From positions 66,167 through 130,166 of the forward strand of contig NKYR01000078.1 of the NCBI GenBank assembly GCA_003184365.1: a stretch of 64,000 nt of DNA. Direction: 5' to 3'. The translations under genes and the position numbers were made by a program. Below the pieces are notes generated by a model that worked only from the letters and a program-made list of their open reading frames with translations, did not search any database and was not told where the DNA came from. Each line of letters opens with the position of its first letter. Position 1 is the first letter of the stretch. This document shows, piece by piece, positions 56,179-64,000 of the stretch. The DNA is from Evernia prunastri (Eukaryota > Ascomycota > Lecanoromycetes > Lecanorales > Parmeliaceae).

Positions 56179-56919
56179 TGGCCACAGCCTTCTGCGCGAA
56201 AGACCTATTCGTAGACCTTGCTAGCAATTTTACCGTACATGCCAGAGGGTGGGGAGAGAGAGAATAAGGAGTAAGCACGTGTAGATGTGACATGAACATT
56301 TTTATTGCAGATACAAGGAGACTTTAGTTGTCGAGCCCGCGACGCGAAGGATTCGGTACTGAGCCGGCTTTACTGAATGCAGGGGGGCGGCGTAGACCTG
56401 AATCTCGCTGTCCAGCGTCGCTCCTCCGCAAACAAATTGTGGTGGTTGCTGAGATAACCAACAGTTGTGATACAATCCAGTCTAGGACTTTCACGCACCC
56501 GTATGATGTTGCAGGGGAAAATTATTCGTACAGCATATATATTGCAAGCATAGGACTCTGGTCACCCAACATCGCCCATTTTCGCCCCATGGTTTCATTG
56601 TTTCGCACCTGCCGGTCGAAGGGTGGGGGGCTGAGAATTGGTCCATTGGGGAACTGTGATAGTTGGACCACACCACGAAACTCTGACCCCTGTGAAACGT
56701 GCACTGCTCGTAGGCTGAGCTTTCCCGCCAAAACTACAACCTATTGATGTTACGCGTAGCTTCGTCTCGAGCATCGCGGCAATCAAAAAGCAACCTTTAA
56801 TGTTTGGTTTCCCCGTAGCAGAGTAGGGTACAGAGCAATCTCATGCACGGCTAGCAGGCAGCTTGCAAGGTCAACAATCAAGATTCGGCGGACCAGAGAT
56901 TGTGCCGTTGTTGCCCATA
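56179..56919. other. Divergent promoter region of the membrane-protein and WW-array genes
   Basis: The two genes read away from each other. No coding frame is supported. The WW-array frame is open from about 56827 but its first ATG is at 56920. Confidence 0.5.
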
Positions 56920-59900
56920 ATGAAGACTCCCTACTATAGCGGCGAATTTACCAAAGCTCAACACACAGACATCCAAGATGACGATCAACTTCGAGAGAGA
57001 ATGCTGGAGTGCCGACTGGCCAACCGAGATGACGTGCGCGACATCTATATTGTCACCGCTTTACCTTTCAGTGAGCGACTGAGGAAAAACGTCGTCGGGC
57101 CAAATCTCGTCAAGAAGGTCTCCCAAAACAGTAAAACCGATCTGTCCTGGGCAATGCACTGGGCCGTCCAGGTGGGCGACCAGTTTTTCGAACTTCAACG
57201 CGGCTACCCGGACCCACTGCGCACGGGGCTGCGGATGTCAAAGTGGGATCAGCACAAGATTGATCAGATTCACCATCGTTACCGCCAAGGAGTCACTGCT
57301 ATGACGGATGATGAAATCAGAGTTGTCGGTGAGACTCACTTCTCCCAGTTGGACAGGATAGACATCAACATATACGATCTTTGGTGCAACAACTGTCAGA
57401 TCGCCGTTGATAATATGCTCCGCGATATCGGAGGCCTTTACTACTACCGAGCCAAGCTGGAGTCCTTGCATGAAATGGTGAGGCAGTTCTTCTATGATGC
57501 TATCCTGAGCATCATGAAAATGTTTGGCCGCTACAGAGGGTGGAACGAAGAAATTATCGACAAGTATACACACGTCTTGCACAAGACACTCCGGGTAATG
57601 ACCAAGCGTTCGAAATATCCTAAAAGGCACTGGATTAGGAACGACATCGAGGCGGCCGAGGGTGTCCTGGAAAAGGTCGGTGCTGTCACGGATCATTGGA
57701 TTTTGTCAGTCTTGGAATCTTCCCTTTCACTTCGGAAGGATGCTGAGGCGCTCTATATCCAACGCGGGGCCGATGGTAAACCCGAGCTGAACTTTGATGC
57801 TGTCAAAGAGGCAACTAAAGGCATATTTGATGACGATCAAAAAGATTGGCGCCTAGGTTGGCTCAAGGCAGTCCCATGGCTGACAGCAGGCTTCTTGGTA
57901 GGAACACCAAGGTGGGCAGCCGCTGTGATCTCCATTGCACTTTCACGAGCATCCCAACTTTACGAGGACCGTGTAGCGGGCCATGTGGGGGTCAGAGGTG
58001 GTTTGGAAGAGTCCTTGGTAGGCTCCATAGTAGGCTTGGGGGCCTCCCCTCAGATGCAAAAAGCTCCTCCAGCCTCTTCAACCCGACCTAAGTTGCAAAA
58101 TCAAAGAACTCTCACCAACGCACAGAAGAGGGTCAGGTTGAAGAACCTCTCCAATGAGAGCACACTCGTTCCACGATACGAAAGATGCCTCACAAGTGCA
58201 GGTGTGCCGTACTTTATTGACCATATGAACAAAAGTCGATCATGGGATGTTCCAGACCAGCAAGAGATGTGCTTGAGAATAGTAGACCCGCCTCTGTCAA
58301 AGAAATGGGATGAGAGGCAAGAAGACGGCCGTACCATATACCTCAACCAGCGCACGGGGGAGATGACCGATGCAAGACCAGGAGCAGCAGAGATTTGGGT
58401 AGTGAAATCGAAGGTCAAATCTAACTGGATAAAATCAACGATGATGGCTCTCCCTTGTGGATGGGAGATGCGGCGCACAGAAGAAGGCGAAATGTATTAT
58501 GTCAACCACAATAACGATCCGCCAATATCAACAACACTTCATCCGATGAGAAAGGAGATTGAAGACGAACGACGAGTTTTGCTCCCCGATTGGAACGTGG
58601 AGTGGGACGACGAGCGAGGCAAAAAATACCGCAATATACAGACAGGAGAGATCCGGTGGAAATCAGTCGACGGGCCTCGATACGTACCAGCGGGCGAGAA
58701 GGCAGATACTAAAGTCAACGTTCGCAAGGAAGGCTTTTTCGAGCCACTGCCTCCTGGGTGGACAGTTGTAGAACAAGACGGGCAGAAGGTCTTCAAGAAT
58801 GGTAAAGCTGGCAAGGAGAGGATCGAGAGAACAAAACACCCTCTGGCGGATGAGAGAAAAAGACTACAACCAGATTGGGAAATGAGATACACACCTGGCG
58901 GCAGGAGGTATTGGGTCCATTACGGAAGCGACGGCCGGGGTACAACCTGGTGGACCAGAAACAGGCTGCTTAAGAATACGTCCTTGAAGAACAGCGCTAG
59001 CGGCTGGAAACTGGCCAAGAATGGGCATGACTGGGAATGGTTCGAGGGCGGTGACGTCCCTCATTCAGATATCCCAGTACTCGATCTTGATGATCCGGCG
59101 GACATTGAATTCCGAGAGTACCCGTTTCTTCCTCCCAAGCCACTAACCAATGGCGATGGACAATTCATTGAGCCATTGCCTTCGATTTGGGTAGTACGAA
59201 CACGAGAGGATGGCAGTATGTATTATTGGAATTTCAGAGATGATCATTGTTCCGGGGAGCACCCAAATGAAGAGGAAAGAAGAGATCTGCCAGCGTTGTG
59301 GGAAATGCGTTTCCCCCGCCACGGTAGGCAGTACTTCGTCCATCATGAAGATGGCTCCACCTGGTGGACCAACCCTCGCCAAAGCAAGCACGAACGGAAG
59401 GTACGTGCACCACCCGGTCAGAGTCAAAACGGATGGAAACTTGGAGAGAATGGTAGAACGTGGGAAAGATTCGAAGATCAACCGAAGGCGCAAATGACTG
59501 AACAGAACATGGACCGTTTATCTCATACTGGATCCATTGGAAGCGAAGCATCCCGAGATAAAAGGTTTGCACCGTTACGCTCGGTCTCCACTACTCGTGA
59601 CTGGCTCAAGAGGGTAAATTCTGGCGATGTTGTTGCCATGGCAAGGACGCGCGTTCCACATTCTCGGCTTTTTAAGAAAGCTGAAAGGTCGCCGAGTATG
59701 GCTTCAAGTTTATCGGAAAGCCCACGTGAATTTGCGGATGACGAGGACCTTACTGAAGAGAACTGGCTAGTGGACACGTCTGCGATGAGTGAGGAGCCTG
59801 AAACCACTGATAAGCTACGATTCATGGAGGAGCGTCCATCCACTGGAGAACCCCAGTACAATGACGAGCCACACTTTATCACAGAGTCGCAGATTTCCAA

Positions 59901-60408
59901 GGAGTCTGAACCGCAATTGCTGTTGCAGAAGGAGGATATCGAGACAAGCTCAGTGCTGGTGCGAGACCCGACTGAAGGAATCAAAACCTCGGGCAGAATG
60001 CCGGGTGTCATTTCGAATTTGATTAACGAGCTGAAGGTACTTGTGGAAGAGCGGAGAGCAGTGATAGAAGAGCCCCCAACAAACACGCCAGCTATGAGTG
60101 AGGAGCCAGAGTCGATTGGAGAAGTAAACAGTGCAAGTCCGCCACAGAAGGTCGGTAAGAGGGTCTGGGCCAAACGTACTGGGTCGAGTTTCCTCTCGCT
60201 GAGAAAAGGTAAAGGGAGGAAGGGTAGCGAGAATGAATTAGCCGCGACTGATGGGGAGGCGATATTGGAGGATAGTCCGGAGCCAATGGTAGATGGTCTA
60301 GGGATCTCGACTGATCCATCTGAATCTGGGGCGGGAGTCAAGGTGTCTCCGCGTTTAGAAGAGAAGGTGGATAGTCAAGATGTCCTGGGCAAGGAAGAGA
60401 GCAAGTAG
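56920..60408 (+). CDS. WW-repeat array protein with N-terminal permuted-papain-like (LRAT/PPPDE-type) module
   Basis: An intronless frame of 1162 residues. Residues about 40-175 carry 'SWAMHWAVQVGDQFFELQRG' (H80) and 'YDLWCNNCQIAVDNMLRDIG' (C156, C159). The His-before-Cys order and an Asn-Cys pair near a helix resemble LRAT, NlpC/P60-like and PPPDE folds, so a thiol enzyme or a relic of one is possible. Residues 180-370 are helical with one hydrophobic stretch near 318-345. From 417 to 852 about eight WW-like repeats follow, near 417-445, 458-488, 510-542, 555-586, 609-641, 650-681, 753-782 and 789-820. Several keep only the first Trp, the Tyr pair ('MYYVNH', 'RYWVHY', 'QYFVHH') and the Gly turn. 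The C-terminal 310 residues are acidic and disordered, with repeated 'AMSEEPE' and a basic 'LSLRKGKGRKG'. WW domains bind Pro-rich peptides. Overall role unknown. Confidence 0.8.
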   Translation: MKTPYYSGEFTKAQHTDIQDDDQLRERMLECRLANRDDVRDIYIVTALPFSERLRKNVVGPNLVKKVSQNSKTDLSWAMHWAVQVGDQFFELQRGYPDPLRTGLRMSKWDQHKIDQIHHRYRQGVTAMTDDEIRVVGETHFSQLDRIDINIYDLWCNNCQIAVDNMLRDIGGLYYYRAKLESLHEMVRQFFYDAILSIMKMFGRYRGWNEEIIDKYTHVLHKTLRVMTKRSKYPKRHWIRNDIEAAEGVLEKVGAVTDHWILSVLESSLSLRKDAEALYIQRGADGKPELNFDAVKEATKGIFDDDQKDWRLGWLKAVPWLTAGFLVGTPRWAAAVISIALSRASQLYEDRVAGHVGVRGGLEESLVGSIVGLGASPQMQKAPPASSTRPKLQNQRTLTNAQKRVRLKNLSNESTLVPRYERCLTSAGVPYFIDHMNKSRSWDVPDQQEMCLRIVDPPLSKKWDERQEDGRTIYLNQRTGEMTDARPGAAEIWVVKSKVKSNWIKSTMMALPCGWEMRRTEEGEMYYVNHNNDPPISTTLHPMRKEIEDERRVLLPDWNVEWDDERGKKYRNIQTGEIRWKSVDGPRYVPAGEKADTKVNVRKEGFFEPLPPGWTVVEQDGQKVFKNGKAGKERIERTKHPLADERKRLQPDWEMRYTPGGRRYWVHYGSDGRGTTWWTRNRLLKNTSLKNSASGWKLAKNGHDWEWFEGGDVPHSDIPVLDLDDPADIEFREYPFLPPKPLTNGDGQFIEPLPSIWVVRTREDGSMYYWNFRDDHCSGEHPNEEERRDLPALWEMRFPRHGRQYFVHHEDGSTWWTNPRQSKHERKVRAPPGQSQNGWKLGENGRTWERFEDQPKAQMTEQNMDRLSHTGSIGSEASRDKRFAPLRSVSTTRDWLKRVNSGDVVAMARTRVPHSRLFKKAERSPSMASSLSESPREFADDEDLTEENWLVDTSAMSEEPETTDKLRFMEERPSTGEPQYNDEPHFITESQISKESEPQLLLQKEDIETSSVLVRDPTEGIKTSGRMPGVISNLINELKVLVEERRAVIEEPPTNTPAMSEEPESIGEVNSASPPQKVGKRVWAKRTGSSFLSLRKGKGRKGSENELAATDGEAILEDSPEPMVDGLGISTDPSESGAGVKVSPRLEEKVDSQDVLGKEESK

Positions 60409-60917
60409 GAAATGAAAAGGTTCGCCGAAGAGGGAGAAGAGGGGGAAGAGGTTATGGGGAGGTGGGGGGGGGGGAATGTTAAGGGAAAGCAAGTTTGGGA
60501 GGCTGTGAAGGGGACTCGGGAGGAAGGTGTGAAGGGTGCAGGAGAGGCAACGAATGGGATCAAAGTAAGAGTTATATGTAAGACTTTGCTGCAAGAGAAG
60601 AAGGGGCGTAGAAAAGTGACCATACGGATTATGGTAGGAAGTTGAAATCTGAGTGTATACATAAGAATATAATTATTTCGAGTGAGAGCATTAAGTTAAG
60701 CCAACGAGCCCCGAGAAGCGGCCTCCATCCATTGGCGCGCTGTCACATTTGTTTAGCGCCCTACATACAAATTAATCCAATTCGCTTCAAATCCAGAACC
60801 TCTTCGACCTACTTTCCCACTCTCAACCTCGCACCCCTACCCTCACGTACATACCTACCCACCCTACACCACTAACCCCCCATCCCACCTCCAACCTGCC
60901 TGTACATAACCCCCAAA
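60409..60917. other. Spacer with GA-rich low complexity
   Basis: 60412-60560 is purine-rich (GGAAGAGG, GGGGGGGG), followed by AT-rich 3' UTR-like sequence and then a pyrimidine-rich leader with repeated ACCTACC words before the ATG at 60918. Confidence 0.55.
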
Positions 60918-61940
60918 ATGTTACGATGGTACGCCCTCAACCCCCCTCAATCACCTCGGAAAACCCTCCCTCACTGACCAAACCCCAAAGGTACCAAACC
61001 AAGCTCGCGCGACAGCCCCTCCTCACACAGAGCATAACCACAGCGGTCCGTGTGTCCCCCCTAGACCGAATGTCTCCGATCGGATAATCCCCCCCCCTCC
61101 GGAGGTCTACCTGCTCCTGACACTGCATGCATGAATGAATGATGATGAATAAAACTGACCGGAGGTGGTGCACGGGGCAACGAGCAGGTCCTCTTCGCAA
61201 CCGGCGACGTCATGGCCCAGCAAGCGGTTGAGAAAGTCGGGCCGGACAAGCACAACTTCGCCCGCACGGGACGGATGGCTCTATACGGCGGCGGTAACCT
61301 TTTGCCCTCCTCCCTCCTCCTCCTCCTCCTCCACCCCCTTCCCCAACCCTCTCCCCCAAAAACCAAAACCAACCCAAACTAACCCCCCTCCCCCCCCCCT
61401 GCAACAGCAATCTTCGGCCCCGCCGCAACAACCTGGTTCGCCTTCCTCGCGCGGCGGATCAACTTCCCCACGCGCCCGAACCTGACCATCGGCGCGCGCG
61501 TCCTGACGGACCAGACCGTCTTCGCCTCGGCGAACCTCTTCTGCTTCCTGTCGTCGATGGCGCTGATGGAGGGGACGGACCCGGCGGAGAAGCTGTCGGG
61601 CACGTACGCCGAGGCACTCAAGAAGAACTGGATGGTGTGGCCGGCGGTGCAGGCGGTGAATTTCAAGTTCGTGCCGCTGGAGCACCGGGTGCTGGTGGTG
61701 AATGTGGTCAGTTTGGGTGAGTGGTGGTCCGACAGTCTTTGTCTCGTTGGTTGGTGAGGGGATACAGGGGAGGGAGAGAGAGGAGCGGTGCGGTGGAAAA
61801 GGTTGGAAGGGATAGCGAGGAGAGTGCTAACACGTATCGTGCCTACAGGATGGAATTGCTACTTGAGCTACGTGAACAGTCAGGGAGGGAAGGGCAAGGT
61901 GGAAGGCAAGGTGGAGGAAGTGCTCGAGAAGGAGAAATAA
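60918..61940 (+). CDS. sym1: Mpv17/PMP22 family membrane protein (Sym1-like)
   Basis: Exons 60918-60928, 60991-61045, 61188-61293, 61408-61716 and 61849-61940 encode 190 residues. The start 'MLRWYQTKLARQPLLTQSIT' matches the family opening, followed by 'LFATGDVMAQQAVEK', 'RTGRMALYGGAIFGPAATTW' and the signature 'NWMVWPAVQAVNFKFVPLEH', then 'RVLVVNVVSLGWNCYLSYVN'. Members are four-helix proteins of the mitochondrial inner membrane (yeast Sym1, human MPV17) or of peroxisomes, involved in stress tolerance and mitochondrial DNA maintenance. The short basic N-terminus suits the mitochondrial type. Exon 1 is only 11 nt. Introns 2-4 are longer (114-142 nt) than most here and contain C-rich runs; the second donor is GTCCGT, weak but required by the family alignment 'TTAVLFATGD'. 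Confidence 0.92.
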
Positions 61941-62426
61941 ACCGTGTGCGTGATGGCGATGGTGACGGCGATGGCGGTGAAGAAGCGGTTGGTGTACGAT
62001 ACCCCTGTGTGATTCACAAGTCTCGGGGGGTTTTTTTTTCACTTCCCCCGGCTCATGCAGACATGGCACCCCACGATAGACGTCTGAAGTTCCGCCTCCC
62101 TGCTTCTCCTTCATGAGCAAAGCAGGGAAAAGCCATGTGCGGACATCTTCATGCACAAGTGGGAAGCAGGTTTAGGTAGACGCCAGAGGTCTCGAGGTAA
62201 TGAACAGCGCCGGATGGATAGGGTGGTCTAGGTGTGACGAGACAATATTAGAGCATGGGTAAGATCGGGGCACAATCCGGAGAAAGAGGAGCTCAGACCC
62301 CAGCGCGAGGAGCACGTTGTCATGCATGATATTAATGAAGCCAGCTTCTGAAGCCGTCCGCCATCTATTCGTTGTATTTTTATCATCACAAGTCATGTCC
62401 CTCTATGAACTCCACATCATTATCCC
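61941..62426. other. Convergent 3' region between Sym1-like and NAPRT genes
   Basis: Both neighbours end here. No coding frame is supported. A run of nine T at about 62031 is the only simple repeat. Confidence 0.5.
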
Positions 62427-64000
62427 TCACGCCTGCACCTCAGCTCCCGACGCCTCCTGACCCTCGACTCCCCACCGTGTCTTCTCGTCGCCAGCAGCCC
62501 ACTTCTTCTCCACATAGCCCAGAGTTTCCTTGACCTTGTTCACGGTGTCCGAATCACCCGTGTTCTTTCCAACATTGTCGCTGATCTTGATCGCAGGACG
62601 GCCGGAGGCGGAGGAGATCTTGATGACGATGTTCAGAGGTGCGGACTTTTTGCCGGTGGAAGAATGGGTGAAGTCATCTGGCAACGAGTCAGCTAGGTCG
62701 AGTGTTTTCTGGAAGCTAGATGCTTACTTGTCAAGAAGGTCCCAATGCCAAAAGTAGGAATGAAGCCGGCCTCTTCCGCGGCCTGCATGTACTCAAGACA
62801 CAGCTCAATGTTCAACGAGTCCGAAAACACTATCGTCTTCTTCTCCGTGATACATTCGCTATCATAGAAATCACGCATCAGCTTCACGAACTCGAGAGGG
62901 TTCCCTGAATCCTGGCGAACACCGGTGAACGTCTGAGCGTACGAGCGTGGTGGATCCACGTTCGTCACATGGAGATGTGGAGAATGGTCCTCAGAAGACG
63001 TGGTGTCAACTACGGCGTGAGTCGCAGAGATGGCCGGAAGCGGCGCTGATGGCAATTGAGTGTCAGCGGTATCGACTTCCGCTTCGGCTACCGTTGGTAA
63101 AGACTTCCGGAAAGCTTTCAAAAAGGTGGGCGTGCCGAAGGTGTCCGTGAGTGCTATGCCCAGAACACCTTCGCCGAAGCAGCCGACCCAATATCTCAAG
63201 GCGGTCTCGTTGGCGTGCTCGTAATCATTGGTGATGGATGCTATGCCCATAAACCATTCGTGGGCGACAGTGCCGACCGGCGGCACCCCGTACCTCATAG
63301 CAAAATGAACATTACTCGTCCCACTTAATTTGCTCTTCCATCCTCGCTCTTTCGCAGTACTGGCAGCCCTGGTCAAGCCCTGCATTACCAGGTCATGGGT
63401 ACGATAGTCTCTTCTTCGTCGGGTGCCAAATTCCGAGAACACGCAACCATTTTCCATCAGCTTGACGCCCTTGGCGAACGCTTTCTCTTCTTGCCTCGTA
63501 TGACTCCAGTCTTTATCGCAGAAGCGAAAGTATGCCTCGCTCGTGAGAGCAAGCAGCGGAATCTCATAGAGTATTGTGTGTAACCATAAGCCCCCGATAT
63601 CAAAGTGTATGTCTCCCACATCTTCTGCACTGCCAGTATCTTTGAGAGGTTCGAACAAGACCTTCACTTGTTCAGAAGGTCGTAAGCGGAACGTAGTGAG
63701 GAAGCGTAGGTAGGAGTCATTGAAGTAGGTACAGGTACCCTTAAGGTACTCGAGCTCTTCTGGAGAAAGAGTAATATTTGCGAGCTCTATTATAGCCGAT
63801 CAGCGTTTAAATTCTACCCTTTTGTGCGTATTTCCGTACTATTGACCTGCTCCTGGATCCAATGATAAGCTTCCCTATTCAGTCGCATGTCCGCAGTCCG
63901 GTTGGTGAATGCGTAGGTAACATCTGCTTCGTATCAGTGAGAGCTCGCACTGCCGGTATGCTAGGTACTCACGAACGTCTGGGAGGGACTTCAAGATGGC
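62427..64000 (-). CDS. npt1: Nicotinate phosphoribosyltransferase, 5' end outside the window
   Basis: Four exons are visible (64000-63973, 63923-63840, 63786-62728, 62677-62427); the N-terminal exon lies beyond the right edge. Family features: 'VTYAFTNRTADMRLNREAYH', 'TLSPEELEYL', 'FRLRPSEQVKVLFE', 'FSEFGTRRRRDYRTHDLVMQ', 'LSGTSNVHFAMRYGVPPVGT', 'AHEWFMGIAS', 'TGVRQDSGNPLEFVK' and 'FSDSLN'. The enzyme joins nicotinate to PRPP with ATP hydrolysis in the Preiss-Handler route to NAD; the His in 'GTVAHEW' corresponds to the residue phosphorylated in the yeast enzyme. An insert of about 55 residues rich in Ala, Thr, Ser and Pro separates 'FRKSLPTVAEAE' from 'YAQTFTGVRQDSG', a known type of expansion in fungal members. 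The last intron is 50 nt. Confidence 0.94.

Noticed and set aside
1..64000. CRISPR array, prophage or bacterial operon structure
   Set aside because: No regularly spaced direct repeats; spliceosomal introns throughout show a fungal nuclear genome.
1..64000. Secondary-metabolite gene cluster
   Set aside because: No polyketide synthase, nonribosomal synthetase, terpene cyclase or cluster regulator is visible; the single acyl-CoA synthetase is of mitochondrial type.

Overview
This window is nuclear DNA of a filamentous ascomycete (Pezizomycotina; Dothideomycetes is my best guess, from overall protein resemblance and not from a search). The evidence is many genes with short spliceosomal introns (about 45-140 nt, GT/GC...AG, often with a CTRAY branch point), fungus-specific families (DUF3405, CFEM, hydrophobin, SWIM-type MULE transposase, Sso1 with a Gly/Tyr/Gln-rich head) and long AT-richer spacers. 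I built gene models by joining reading frames at splice sites and asking that the joined frame stay open and keep family motifs. Species is not resolved.

Layout. 1-0.75 kb: remnant of a MULE-type DNA transposase broken by a single unknown base. 1.4-6.2 kb: DUF3405 glycosyltransferase-like protein and a seven-helix OST-alpha/TMEM184 protein. 7.6-14.8 kb: two surface genes on the minus strand, a 1048-residue repetitive secreted protein and a membrane-anchored kelch protein. Upstream of the kelch gene, an NNNN gap is flanked by a 168/171-bp direct duplication that looks like an assembly artefact. 15.8-18.0 kb: BolA and ribosomal protein uS5. 18.6-21.9 kb: two proteins I do not recognise. 24.8-31.8 kb: a small secreted protein, a gene-poor stretch of nearly 6 kb, and a hydrophobin. 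35.7-40.9 kb: a mitochondrial-type malonyl/acyl-CoA synthetase and a type II membrane protein with a fucose-lectin-like ectodomain. 43-46.8 kb: a patch of small secreted or membrane proteins, including a CFEM protein with a frameshift, and gene relics. 46.9-64 kb: mostly housekeeping genes (alpha-SNAP, eIF4E, Sso1-type syntaxin, Mpv17/Sym1, nicotinate phosphoribosyltransferase), with a small secreted protein, a polytopic membrane protein and a striking 1162-residue protein carrying an array of about eight WW-like repeats.

How the genes relate. Fungal genes are transcribed singly and I see no biosynthetic gene cluster. Two themes stand out. First, between 7 and 45 kb there is an unusual density of cell-surface or secreted proteins (repeat protein, kelch-TM, M35-propeptide-like, hydrophobin, lectin-TM, CFEM-TM and small secreted proteins). 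Second, the secretory machinery is represented by Sec17 and an Sso1-type Qa-SNARE 5 kb apart; Sec17 disassembles SNARE complexes of the kind the syntaxin forms.

The best candidate for something undescribed is the gene at 56920-60408. It joins an N-terminal His...Cys module resembling permuted papain-fold (LRAT/PPPDE-like) enzymes to an array of mostly degenerate WW repeats, including a duplicated WW plus 'GWKLxxNGxxWExFE' unit.
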